Below are positions 20,946-28,022 of a DNA stretch of 64,000 bases, one piece after another; within the stretch, counting starts at the first letter, position 1, and each line of letters begins with the position of its first letter. The translations under genes and the position numbers were made by a program. The notes beneath the pieces were generated by a model, which did no database searches, was not told where the DNA came from, and saw nothing but the letters and a program-made list of their open reading frames with translations. The DNA is from Candidatus Pseudothioglobus singularis PS1 (lineage in GTDB: Bacteria > Pseudomonadota > Gammaproteobacteria > PS1 > Pseudothioglobaceae). The stretch covers positions 558,001 to 622,000 of the forward strand of contig NZ_CP006911.1 in the NCBI RefSeq assembly GCF_001281385.1. The letters are read 5' to 3'.

Positions 20946-21839
20946 TTATCTAGAATTTTTTGCTCTTTTTTCAAGAGCTTTGATTCTATCTTCAAGTGGC
21001 GGGTGAGATGACCAGAGTTGAGAACGATTAGATTTTGGTTTTTCTCCAATTCCAAATGCAGCTAATTGTTCTGGTAAAGGCTCTGGTTCTCTCTGTCCTA
21101 GTCGTTTTAATGCATTAATCATGTTTTGATGACCCGCTAGATCTGCCCCACCAGTATCAGCGATATACTCTCTCTTACGGGAAAAGTACATAACAATAAT
21201 GCTAGCCAGAATTGAAAGAACTATTTGGGCAAAAATAGTGGTAACAAAGTATCCTATACCATAGCCGCGTTGGTTTTTAAGTATTACTCGATCAACAATA
21301 TGACCAATAACTCTTGAGAAGAATATTACAAAGGTGTTAACAACGCCTTGAATAAGAGTCAGTGTAACCATATCTCCATTGGCAACATGACTCATTTCAT
21401 GACCAACTACTGCTTCAATTTCACCCTGGGTCATATTATCAAGAAGACCTTGCGAAATTGCCACTAAGGCATTATTTTTACTGGCTCCAGTAGCAAATGC
21501 ATTCATTTGACTTGAAGGAAAGATAGCAACTTCTGGCATCCTGATACCAACAATTTTAGACTGTTTTTTTACCGTTTCAATAAGCCATTTTTCCATATTA
21601 TTTTTTGGTGAAGAAATGACAGTGGCACCTGTCATTCTTTTAGCCATCCATTTTGAAATAGCTAGAGAGATGAATGCACCGCCAAAACCAAAAACACCAG
21701 AAAAAATTACAAGAGCATTAATATTTAAATTACTACCATTTTGCATCAGAAGGCTCTCAACCCCCAGAATTCTAAGAGTAATACTTAAAATCACCATAAT
21801 GGCAATATTAGTAAGTAGGAAGAGAAATATTCTTTGCAT
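20946..21839 (-). CDS. htpX: membrane protease HtpX
   Basis: A zinc metalloprotease of the inner membrane that degrades misfolded membrane proteins. The 297-residue product has two N-terminal helices (residues 4-26 and 36-58), then HEMSH in VGHEMSHVANGD, two more helices, and the third-ligand region REYIADTGGADLAG. The frame is open six codons further, but the AAGGAA site in front of the inner ATG supports 21839. It is the first gene of the eight-gene minus-strand run. An AT-rich 111-base gap precedes it. Confidence 0.96.
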   Translation of the reverse strand: MQRIFLFLLTNIAIMVILSITLRILGVESLLMQNGSNLNINALVIFSGVFGFGGAFISLAISKWMAKRMTGATVISSPKNNMEKWLIETVKKQSKIVGIRMPEVAIFPSSQMNAFATGASKNNALVAISQGLLDNMTQGEIEAVVGHEMSHVANGDMVTLTLIQGVVNTFVIFFSRVIGHIVDRVILKNQRGYGIGYFVTTIFAQIVLSILASIIVMYFSRKREYIADTGGADLAGHQNMINALKRLGQREPEPLPEQLAAFGIGEKPKSNRSQLWSSHPPLEDRIKALEKRAKNSR

Positions 21840-21950
21840 ATTGTTTCCTTGAATCAAAAATAATTAATTATATTATATAAATAAATAACTTTATTGATGT
21901 GATATTGATGAATTTTTGCAGGAATTATATATATCCTTAAATCAAAAAAA

Positions 21951-22454
21951 CTACTTACCAGGCCACATCATTCGTGATTCAGTCATTGTGCAGGAATTTT
22001 CACCAGCAGATGTCAAGATTGTTTGATAAGATTTATCGTCAGGAGTGAGAATAATAAATCCTCCATTTGCATAGTTTGATAATTCAAGATTTTCGTTTTC
22101 AGCTTTTAGTTGAGCAATTTCAGAGCAAGATTGGTTATTAATAGAAGTTACTAAAATTGTAGACAGATAACAATATTCGCCATCAGGTATTAAGGTTGCA
22201 TTGAATGATGAGGTTCCATTGTTATATTTTTGAGAAGAAACATGAAGAGAAGGAAGCTCTGAAGGAATATCGGGATGAGCAAATGTAATGTTTAATCCAT
22301 TCAAATTATAAGATTTTTCTATTTGACTTAGATATGAAGAGCAGGTTGTATTAATACCCCGCGCAGTAGCATCGTCAGATAAATTTGATCCATAAGAGCA
22401 AAAACTGTAAAAAAACAATAATAGTGATAAAGATTTGAGGAGGTAATTATTCAT
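21951..22454 (-). CDS. secreted Cys-containing protein, unknown
   Basis: A 167-residue protein with a clear signal peptide (MNNYLLKSLSLLLFFYSFCSYG) and probable cleavage near residue 22. The mature part has Cys in TTCSSYL, EYCYLS, QSCSEI and NSCTMT, an even number that could form two disulfides in the periplasm. No family was recognised. It stands alone between htpX and a small lipoprotein gene, and it may share an upstream region with the lipoprotein gene. Confidence 0.65.
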   Translation of the reverse strand: MNNYLLKSLSLLLFFYSFCSYGSNLSDDATARGINTTCSSYLSQIEKSYNLNGLNITFAHPDIPSELPSLHVSSQKYNNGTSSFNATLIPDGEYCYLSTILVTSINNQSCSEIAQLKAENENLELSNYANGGFIILTPDDKSYQTILTSAGENSCTMTESRMMWPGK

Positions 22455-22549
22455 TTAGAAGTATCCGATTTTCAAGATTACTTTTCAATATACCCCCATT
22501 ATCAAAAGTAATATGAAAATTTACTTGACTGAATAAATCTTAAATTTGA

Positions 22550-22579
22550 TTGGATAACTAATTTAAACTACTTTATAAT
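22550..22579 (+). promoter_or_regulatory. candidate sigma-70 promoter of the 48-residue lipoprotein
   Basis: A TATAAT -10 box at 22574-22579 lies 18 bases after a TTGGAT -35 box at 22550-22555. The start codon follows 31 bases downstream of the -10 box, with an AAGGAG ribosome site at 22597-22602 in between. The -10 match is perfect and the -35 match is partial. Confidence 0.55.
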
Positions 22580-22610
22580 AAAATTTCGAATATTTGAAGG
22601 AGTTTTAAAA

Positions 22611-22757
22611 ATGAAGTTAAGATTTTTATTTATTGCTGTTTTAGCATTGCTTGTTAGTGGCTGTATGGATACAATTATGGCTGTACCTGCTGCTGCAGTT
22701 AATGGCGTTGGTAACGTAGTAGGTGGTATTTGGGGTGCTGTAACAAGTATTTTTTAA
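22611..22757 (+). CDS. small lipoprotein, 48 residues
   Basis: A very short gene with strong local support: an AAGGAG ribosome site 8 bases before the ATG, a promoter upstream and a terminator hairpin downstream. The product begins MKLRFLFIAVLALLVSGCMD, a signal peptide ending in the lipobox LVSGC. Signal peptidase II would leave a lipid-anchored mature chain of only 31 residues, rich in Gly, Ala and Val (PAAAVNGVGNVVGG). It resembles the entericidin-like or small Gly-rich envelope lipoproteins in style, but no family is certain. Such short lipoproteins are often stress-linked or toxin/antitoxin-like; none of that is shown here. Confidence 0.8.
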   Translation: MKLRFLFIAVLALLVSGCMDTIMAVPAAAVNGVGNVVGGIWGAVTSIF

Positions 22758-22779
22758 TACTCTCTAGTAATACTTTTCA

Positions 22780-22817
22780 AATCTCATAAGAATTACTTAT
22801 TTTTATGGGATTTTTTT
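22780..22817 (+). terminator. terminator after the small lipoprotein gene
   Basis: The ten-base stem AATCTCATAA / TTATGGGATT (one G-T pair) with a 13-base loop is followed by five more T. It lies 22 bases after the lipoprotein stop. The stem is AT-rich, so efficiency is uncertain. Confidence 0.65.
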
Positions 22818-22823
22818 AATTGT

Positions 22824-23234
22824 TTAATCAATATATTTACTTTGAGCAAGTTTCAAAGCTTCTTTTTCGTTAGAAGCCTGAACAGAATATGAAACTTTAT
22901 AACCTTGTTCTAGTAGGTTCGAAATAACCCAATCGTTTCCCTTGAAGGCTGGTATGGTTAATATCACTATTTCAACTATAATAATTACAACTTGAAGACC
23001 ATCTGCAGTTGAAAAGTTAAAAAATCCAAGATATCCGTATAGTTCATAATCGATACTAGCCAATATGAGGATTGTAAGAATGTAGGCTATGAAAATCTTC
23101 CAGAGTCCTCGAAATAAGAACCATACTGGAAAAACTGGTAAACAGGTTACAAAAGGAATAGCTAACCAAGCAAAACCAGTTTTAACTGCTTTTAAATCTT
23201 TAGTTGCATGTTGAAGAACTTTATAAGTATTCAT
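22824..23234 (-). CDS. DUF2628-like membrane protein
   Basis: A 136-residue protein. The N-terminal HATKDLKAVKTGFAWLAIPF, a pair of helices at about 20-60 (FVTCLPVFPVWFLFRGLWKI and IAYILTILILA) and a third at about 80-95, then GNDWVISNLLEQGYKV, fit the DUF2628 pattern: a K-x-G-F/W start and a G-N-x-W-x-x-x-N-L-x-x-x-G-Y end. The function of the family is unknown. It converges on the small lipoprotein gene, which shares the bidirectional-looking hairpin at 22780. Confidence 0.65.
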   Translation of the reverse strand: MNTYKVLQHATKDLKAVKTGFAWLAIPFVTCLPVFPVWFLFRGLWKIFIAYILTILILASIDYELYGYLGFFNFSTADGLQVVIIIVEIVILTIPAFKGNDWVISNLLEQGYKVSYSVQASNEKEALKLAQSKYID

Positions 23235-23383
23235 TTAAAAATCTTAATTAACTTTTCAAATTAGTATACCAATAAGATTTCAATTAATAAATTCAATAAT
23301 TAAGATTATTTTATAAAGTTATAAATTTAATAAACCATTGTGAACTATACTTTCTCTTAAAGTTATTTATCTAAAAAAAATTT

Positions 23384-24472
23384 ATGAAACATGAGTCATT
23401 TAATGACCAAGGTATTAAACTATTAAGAAAAAAACAATTTATTGAGGCAAAAAATTCTTTTGAAAAAGCTCTTCAATTCAAACCTAATTTTACCAAAGCT
23501 TTAAATAATCTTGGCATAGTAAACTATAAACTTGGTAACTTAGATCAAGCAGTAAGATTGTTTAAGAAAGTTGTAGCTTTAGACTCTGACTATGCTGTGA
23601 CCAGTGAAAATAAAATTCTTAGTGTTATTTATTTTTTCTCTCAGGGAGATATTCAACAAGCACTGGAAATTCTTAATATGCTCGTGGAGAAAAATCCAAG
23701 AGAAGCACTCCTTTTTAATATGCTTGGAGGATGTTTTGCAAGTATTGGTATGGTTGAGATGGCAATTGAAAATTATCAAAAAGCTATTGAACTTGAACCA
23801 GAATATGCTATTCCAAAACATATGCTTAATTCTTTAACTGGTTATACTAGTAAAGAACCACCAAAACAGTATGTAAAAAATCTTTTTGATGATTATGCTT
23901 ATAGATTTAATGATGCCCTTGTTAATAATCTTCAATACAGCCTCCCTTTTATTATTAAGGAATTTATACTTCAAATTAATAGTAAGAAATGTATATATCT
24001 AAATGTAATAGATTTAGGATGTGGAACAGGTTTAGCTGGAAAAGATTTGAGGGATATAAGTACTAATCTTTTAGGTATTGATATTTCAGAAAATATGATC
24101 TCTGAAGCGAAAAAGTTAGGTATTTTTGATACCCTCATTGTTGGAGATATAGTTGAAAAGTTAAACTCGTTCCCAGGCAAATTTGATTTATTTGTAGCTC
24201 TTGATGTGTTAATTTATATTGGAGATGTAGAATCAATTTTTAAAGCAGTCCACAAGTCTTGTAACTCCGACTCGCTTTTTGTTTTTTCTGTTGAGATTCA
24301 AGATGAGAATGGATACTCTCTATTAAAAAGCTCCCGTTATGCCCACTCAGATAAATACATTATGCATCAAACTAATGAACTTTTTGATTTGGTTAATTCT
24401 CAAAATGTAAAATTAAGAAAAGAGGGCGAGAATTGGATTGAGGGTAAGGTATACGCATTTAAACCAATCTGA
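23384..24472 (+). CDS. TPR-repeat methyltransferase fusion protein
   Basis: A 362-residue two-part protein. About residues 1-145 form three to four tetratricopeptide repeats (for example NDQGIKLLRKKQFIEAKNSF and NLGIVNYKLGNLDQAVRLFK). After a linker with YVKNLFDDYAYRFND, a class I methyltransferase domain follows with VIDLGCGTGLAGK near residue 207 and LLGIDISENMISEAK. The YVKNLFDDYA segment is common to 'TPR-methyltransferase' proteins of marine proteobacteria, where the repeats probably bind a partner or substrate protein. The target is not known. It is a stand-alone gene before the tRNA region. Confidence 0.8.
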   Translation: MKHESFNDQGIKLLRKKQFIEAKNSFEKALQFKPNFTKALNNLGIVNYKLGNLDQAVRLFKKVVALDSDYAVTSENKILSVIYFFSQGDIQQALEILNMLVEKNPREALLFNMLGGCFASIGMVEMAIENYQKAIELEPEYAIPKHMLNSLTGYTSKEPPKQYVKNLFDDYAYRFNDALVNNLQYSLPFIIKEFILQINSKKCIYLNVIDLGCGTGLAGKDLRDISTNLLGIDISENMISEAKKLGIFDTLIVGDIVEKLNSFPGKFDLFVALDVLIYIGDVESIFKAVHKSCNSDSLFVFSVEIQDENGYSLLKSSRYAHSDKYIMHQTNELFDLVNSQNVKLRKEGENWIEGKVYAFKPI

Positions 24473-24502
24473 TTTGGAATCTCATTAATATCTATAAGAA
24501 AT

Positions 24503-24579
24503 TGAGGCGAGAAAAGGGGCTCGAACCCGCCACAACCGGAATCACAATCCGGGGCTCTACCAACTGAGCTATTCCCGCC
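24503..24579 (-). pseudogene. degenerate second copy of tRNA-His (GTG)
   Basis: This 77-base stretch matches the intact tRNA-His at 26931-27007 at 74 positions, in the same orientation. The acceptor stem and the GTG anticodon arm are intact. All three changes hit important places: base 64 changed so that the T-stem 50:64 pair is a C-U mismatch, position 48 changed from C to G, and the encoded 3' CCA became TCA. No promoter of its own was seen. It is probably a dying duplicate, though read-through from the tRNA operon could still make it. Confidence 0.75.
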
Positions 24580-24590
24580 ATAAAAAAAAG

Positions 24591-24623
24591 TGGTGCGCCC
24601 AATAACGTATGCCCTACGGTTGC
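24591..24623 (-). pseudogene. remnant of a tRNA-Arg gene
   Basis: Eleven bases beyond the degenerate tRNA-His, with the same A-rich spacer as in the intact array, lies a shortened copy of the 3' half of tRNA-Arg at 27020-27096. The CCA and acceptor 3' strand (TGGTGCGCCCAATA on the plus strand) and the ACGTATG...CCTACGG part match. About eight bases of the T arm and the anticodon loop region are deleted, and the 5' half is gone. It cannot fold as a tRNA. It shows that the duplication covered at least two tRNA genes. Confidence 0.75.
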
Positions 24624-24693
24624 AATACATTCAACAAAAAATAGGTCAATAAATCCGTATAAAAACCTACCTAATAATAACAGATAAATACAT

Positions 24694-24758
24694 CTTTTTC
24701 AGGCATAAAGTTAAAAGCGTGCACGTAAAAGTGCACGGAATAGGTATGCCTGAAAAAG
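24694..24758. repeat. nested inverted repeat (65 bp cruciform-like element)
   Basis: The outer arms CTTTTTCAGGCATA (24694-24707) and TATGCCTGAAAAAG (24745-24758) are perfect 14-base inverted repeats, extendable by two pairs in RNA. Inside lies a second perfect pair, CGTGCAC (24718-24724) and GTGCACG (24731-24737), with a GTAAAA loop. The whole forms a two-level hairpin in a stretch with no gene between the tRNA remnant and the Ser/Gly-repeat gene. A smaller G-run/C-run hairpin followed by TTTT lies at 24769-24788. A structured RNA, a small mobile repeat or a terminator are all possible. Confidence 0.7.
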
Positions 24759-24826
24759 GTATTGCAGAGGGGGTAGGGCACCCCTTTTGAATGACTACTT
24801 AATCGGGGAAACTGGGTCAGATGTGA

Positions 24827-24856
24827 AATTTGAGTTACACCAGAGTGACTCAAATT
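24827..24856 (-). terminator. inverted repeat just after the Ser/Gly-repeat gene
   Basis: AATTTGAGT and ACTCAAATT form a perfect nine-base stem with a 12-base loop. It starts four bases after the stop of the minus-strand gene at 24860. The position suits a transcription terminator or a 3' end protector, but the T run after the stem is short on that strand. Confidence 0.45.
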
Positions 24857-24859
24857 AGC

Positions 24860-25477
24860 TTAAGTGTCAGGGGCTTTGTAAGTATCAGTTGGAGGTGAAG
24901 CTGAAGGTGTACCTGCAGTTGGAACTGAACCTGAACCTGCACTTGAACCTGAACCTGCACCTGAGCCTGAGCCTGAGCCTGAGCTACCATCAGGGAATAA
25001 AGTATTAAAGGATGATGATAAATCAGAATCTGGCATTATTGGGTTACCATTGCTGTCTTCAATAACAACTATGTTATCAAAACTGAACGCTTCTTGATTC
25101 GGGAGAGTTTCTAATGCCAAGTTCATCTCTACTTTCTCTTCCGAACTAATTATTGTACTTATAGATAATAATTCATCTATTAATTCAGTTCTATTTAGAA
25201 GATTACCATCAACGTCATAAATTGCCTCCAAAGACGATATCCCAAGTTTAACACTTGCCATAATTAATTGTTCTAAGCTATCAGTTGTTAAATCCTGCTT
25301 TTTGAGAAAAGCGTCTTCCTTCTGAATACGAATCTCTTCCATAGTGGCACAGCTGGATAAAAAATAGCTACCATCTGGAGATACTGTCCTTATTACCTCA
25401 CTGCCTTGAGGACACGAGCCCGCAAGACTTTGAGCTGATAAGAGGGATAGGATTACAATTAGGATTAGTTTCTTCAT
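24860..25477 (-). CDS. secreted protein with Ser/Gly-repeat tail, unknown function
   Basis: A 205-residue protein. The signal peptide is MKKLILIVILSLLSAQSLAG, with cleavage near residue 20. A charged middle domain of about 140 residues has two Cys (GSCPQG and SSCATM). Residues 164-184 are a Gly/Ser/Ala dipeptide repeat, then a Pro/Thr-rich end (PSASPPTDTYKAPDT). No family was recognised. The low-complexity tail could be a flexible linker or an exposed surface segment. The gene lies in the 2.4 kb interval between the two tRNA-His copies, where gene order looks least conserved. Confidence 0.72.
   Translation of the reverse strand: MKKLILIVILSLLSAQSLAGSCPQGSEVIRTVSPDGSYFLSSCATMEEIRIQKEDAFLKKQDLTTDSLEQLIMASVKLGISSLEAIYDVDGNLLNRTELIDELLSISTIISSEEKVEMNLALETLPNQEAFSFDNIVVIEDSNGNPIMPDSDLSSSFNTLFPDGSSGSGSGSGAGSGSSAGSGSVPTAGTPSASPPTDTYKAPDT
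24927..24986. repeat. hexanucleotide tandem repeat inside a gene
   Basis: Ten consecutive hexamers, GAACCT, GCACCT and GAGCCT type, cover this stretch in frame with the minus-strand gene and code for Ser-Gly and Ala-Gly pairs. Three GAGCCT units in a row are identical and would be prone to slippage. Because the unit is six bases, a gain or loss would change length but not frame. Confidence 0.85.
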
Positions 25478-25564
25478 AAACTTACTATACCTTAATAAGA
25501 CTATATTTGACTACTATTAGTACCAAATAAGGCTCTACTTTCTAACTATTTTAAGGGCTCTAGG

Positions 25565-25702
25565 ATGGCGAATGATACTCAAATTGCTATGGCTTCTTGG
25601 GGTCGACTGGACAAGATGACAGAGTCATCACTAAGTGAAGATTATGTATTAAGGTTTATAAAAAAATATACAAATAAATCACCAGAGAAATTCGCCAAAT
25701 AA
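25565..25702 (+). CDS. possible small ORF, 45 residues
   Basis: A 45-codon reading frame in the 293-base gap between two minus-strand genes; nothing else was seen in that gap. It starts MANDTQIAMASWGRLDKMTE and ends with a basic KSPEKFAK. The composition looks like a soluble protein rather than random frame: no Cys, balanced charge and no rare-looking runs. The ribosome site is poor. It could be a real microprotein or the remnant of a longer gene. No homologue was recognised. Confidence 0.4.
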   Translation: MANDTQIAMASWGRLDKMTESSLSEDYVLRFIKKYTNKSPEKFAK

Positions 25703-25770
25703 AAATAGAAGAAAGATGAGGGTTTGTTTTGTCAAATTCCTTTTTTGTTATCAAAGGAAAAGTATATTAA

Positions 25771-26715
25771 TTAGGTGCGCAAACTGGTTTTCACTGCTAC
25801 TGGTTCTTTCTTTACTCCCTCTCGAATAAAAACAAAGAGTCCACTTGCAGTAATGAGTAGCATTCCTAGTATTGAATAAATATCAGGTATCTCGCTAAAA
25901 ATAAAGTAACCACTTCCAATAGCAAATATTAACATAATATACTCAAAAGGTGCAATAACTGGGGGTGAGCCAATTCGGTATGCAGATGTAAGTAGAAGCA
26001 TTCCAGCACTTCCAACAGCTGCAATACTAAGAAGCATTACAAGCACTGAATTGTTGTAAATTGACCAATCTCTTATAAGGTATTCTAGGTTTTTAGCCTG
26101 AGAGGGTTCAAATTCGATTAACGGAATTATCAACCAAGCACCAAAAGCAAGTACAACACTTCCTCCATATAGATGAAGCATCTGTTGGAAAACGCTATCT
26201 TTTTCGCTTGTATATTTAGCAAGCATCATTGATACTGAGTATGTAAAAGCAGTAATTATAGGCAGTAAAGTAAAGTAATTAAATCCTGTAGGGCTTGGTT
26301 TAACAATAAGTAAAACACCAATAAAACCGACAATAATGGCACAAATACGGTAGAAACCAACTTCTGACTTGAACATAAACTTTGATAATATTGTTATAAA
26401 TAATGGCGTCACAAAGAATAAGCTCGTTGCCTCTGCAAACTCCATTTTTGCCAACGCAAAATAGAAACATAAAAAACCTATAAAAAATAGTAAGACTCTA
26501 GTGATGGCAAGAATTGGAAACGATGAACTGAAGTCGATACGACGCTTAGTTAATTTAAGAAAAATAATAAGTATGATGCTGCCAACCATTCCACGAATAA
26601 ACATTATTTGAGTCAAAGAAGCATAATCGGCAAGCTGACGAACTAAAACGTCCTGAATGCTGAAGAAAAACATTCCTAACAAGATAAAAAAAATTCCCTG
26701 TTTATCGTTACTCAT
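25771..26715 (-). CDS. EamA/DMT-family transporter
   Basis: A 314-residue inner-membrane protein with ten predicted helices in two EamA repeats. The first repeat is FFILLGMFFFSIQDVLVRQL to about residue 140; the second starts near PIITAFTYSVSMMLAKYT. PVIAPFEYIMLIFAIGSGYF is the typical end of repeat two. Members of the drug/metabolite transporter family export amino acids, riboflavin, purines and others, so the substrate is not predictable. It has a basic 15-residue tail. It lies between the two tRNA-His copies, and its upstream 215-base region holds no other gene that I could see. Confidence 0.85.
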   Translation of the reverse strand: MSNDKQGIFFILLGMFFFSIQDVLVRQLADYASLTQIMFIRGMVGSIILIIFLKLTKRRIDFSSSFPILAITRVLLFFIGFLCFYFALAKMEFAEATSLFFVTPLFITILSKFMFKSEVGFYRICAIIVGFIGVLLIVKPSPTGFNYFTLLPIITAFTYSVSMMLAKYTSEKDSVFQQMLHLYGGSVVLAFGAWLIIPLIEFEPSQAKNLEYLIRDWSIYNNSVLVMLLSIAAVGSAGMLLLTSAYRIGSPPVIAPFEYIMLIFAIGSGYFIFSEIPDIYSILGMLLITASGLFVFIREGVKKEPVAVKTSLRT

Positions 26716-26904
26716 TTTAAACCTCCAAATTTAAGGCTCTTGTTTAAGTGTGGAGTCAATTTTGAGTGATTATATACCTAATTTAATTGGGAATTAAATC
26801 TTATTCACCATTAAAAAGTAAGTCATAAAACTTCTCCAAAAAAAAGCTCTTTATGACACGCAAAAGATCACACAAAAGGACTTTTTGACTTATTTTTAGT
26901 TGAG

Positions 26905-26925
26905 TATTAGGCTAAAACCCTAATA
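26905..26925 (-). terminator. hairpin just downstream of tRNA-His
   Basis: TATTAGG and CCTAATA form a perfect seven-base stem with a seven-base loop, starting five bases after the CCA end of tRNA-His on the minus strand. It may end the tRNA operon or guide 3' processing. No T run follows, so termination is uncertain. Confidence 0.4.
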
Positions 26926-26930
26926 GGAAG

Positions 26931-27007
26931 TGGGGCGAGAAACGGGGCTCGAACCCGCGACAACCGGAATCACAATCCGGGGCTCTACCAACTGAGCTAT
27001 TCCCGCC
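26931..27007 (-). tRNA. tRNA-His (GTG)
   Basis: A complete 77-base tRNA with encoded CCA. The extra 5' G (-1) opposite C73 that marks tRNA-His is present, the anticodon loop is TTGTGAT (anticodon GTG), and the T loop is TTCGAGC. The acceptor has one G-T pair at 4:69. It is the last gene of the Pro-Arg-His array; 12 bases separate it from tRNA-Arg. Confidence 0.98.
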
Positions 27008-27019
27008 ATAAAAAAAAAG

Positions 27020-27096
27020 TGGCGCGCCCAATACGATTCGAACGTATGACCTACGGCTTAGAAGGCCGTTGCTCTATCCAGCTGAGCTATGGGCGC
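27020..27096 (-). tRNA. tRNA-Arg (TCT)
   Basis: A complete 77-base tRNA with acceptor GCGCCCA pairing TGGGCGC, discriminator G and encoded CCA. The anticodon stem-loop ACGGC-CTTCTAA-GCCGT gives TCT, reading AGA and AGG, which suits an AT-rich genome. Confidence 0.98.
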
Positions 27097-27144
27097 ATAA
27101 CTTTGCTTTAATAAAGTTTAGGCTTGCACTTTAAAAATTAATTT

Positions 27145-27221
27145 TGGTCGGAGTGGAGGGATTTGAACCCCCGACCACCTGGTCCCAAACCAGATACGCT
27201 ACCAGACTGCGCTACACTCCG
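27145..27221 (-). tRNA. tRNA-Pro (TGG)
   Basis: A complete 77-base tRNA with acceptor CGGAGTG pairing CACTCCG, discriminator A and encoded CCA. The anticodon loop TTTGGGA gives TGG, a reader for Pro codons. It is the first tRNA of the array, 11 bases from the -10 box. Confidence 0.98.
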
Positions 27222-27231
27222 AAGGTGTGTA

Positions 27232-27259
27232 ATTATACTGTCATAGTCTTCTTAGTCAA
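27232..27259 (-). promoter_or_regulatory. sigma-70 promoter of the tRNA Pro-Arg-His operon
   Basis: On the minus strand TTGACT (plus 27254-27259) and TATAAT (plus 27232-27237) are separated by 16 bases. The -10 box ends 11 bases before tRNA-Pro. Both hexamers are almost perfect, as expected for a highly expressed stable-RNA unit. Confidence 0.85.
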
Positions 27260-27294
27260 TGCTTAATTAAGCTTGATTTATTAGATCATTTTAT

Positions 27295-27969
27295 TTAATT
27301 ATTAAAATAGTTATTATGAAGTTCTGTTTCATCTTTATTGGCCAAAATAACCTTAATTTTTTCACTATTTGCAATATTTTTTTTGATGAGTGAAGGGTCA
27401 GTTAACTCGGATACATTGCTTTGGGTTTCTTGAAATAAATTGGACTGACCGCCAGTCATTGCAATATAAACTTGAGCAAGAATCTGAGCATCTAATAGAG
27501 CCCCATGTCTAGTTCTTTCGCTTGTATCAACACCAAATCGACGGCAAAGGGCGTCTAAATTATGCATTGTGCCAGGCCTTTGTTTTTTTGATAATTCAAG
27601 AGTATCAATAACTGGACATAAGTCTTGTATCTTTTTCTTTATGCCATTAAGTTTAAGTTCGTTGTCAAGAAAGCCCAAGTCAAATGGTGCATTATGAATA
27701 ATCAATGTTGCCCCTTCGATAAAGGATAATAAATCATCTGAGATTTGATTAAATTGAGGCTTATTGATTAGAAATTTATCTGTAATTCCATGAATATTAA
27801 CGGAGTCACCAACAGTTCGATTAGGTTGAATATATTTGTGAAATTCAATATTAGAGACTTCTCTATTTTCAATTTGTACAGCTCCAACTTCAATAATGCG
27901 ATGACCCTCTTTTGGATTAATTCCAGTTGTCTCTGTATCAAGCACAATAAGCCTTTCCATATTTTGCAT
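27295..27969 (-). CDS. dnaQ: DNA polymerase III epsilon subunit (proofreading 3'-5' exonuclease)
   Basis: A 224-residue DEDDh exonuclease. ExoI is LDTETTG, ExoII IHNAPFDLGFLDNEL, and ExoIII contains HGALLDAQILAQVYIAMTGGQ with the catalytic His and Asp. The C-terminal tail is longer than the exonuclease core and fits the part that binds the alpha subunit. A second ATG three codons inside (at 27960) is an equally good start; neither has a strong ribosome site. It is divergent from rpoZ with 53 bases between. Confidence 0.95.
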   Translation of the reverse strand: MQNMERLIVLDTETTGINPKEGHRIIEVGAVQIENREVSNIEFHKYIQPNRTVGDSVNIHGITDKFLINKPQFNQISDDLLSFIEGATLIIHNAPFDLGFLDNELKLNGIKKKIQDLCPVIDTLELSKKQRPGTMHNLDALCRRFGVDTSERTRHGALLDAQILAQVYIAMTGGQSNLFQETQSNVSELTDPSLIKKNIANSEKIKVILANKDETELHNNYFNN

Positions 27970-28022
27970 AATAAAGTAAAATACTGCATTTTAGCATTCA
28001 CCTTTAAGGGTTAACAAAGATT

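Noticed and set aside
24671-24853. 60-codon reading frame on the minus strand downstream of the Ser/Gly gene
   Set aside because: It runs through the nested inverted repeat, lacks a ribosome site and has no protein-like composition.
24503-27007. Prophage or integrative element with tRNA attachment sites
   Set aside because: The direct repeats look suggestive, but no integrase, excisionase, phage or conjugation gene lies between them. The repeat covers a whole tRNA plus part of a second, more than a normal attachment core.
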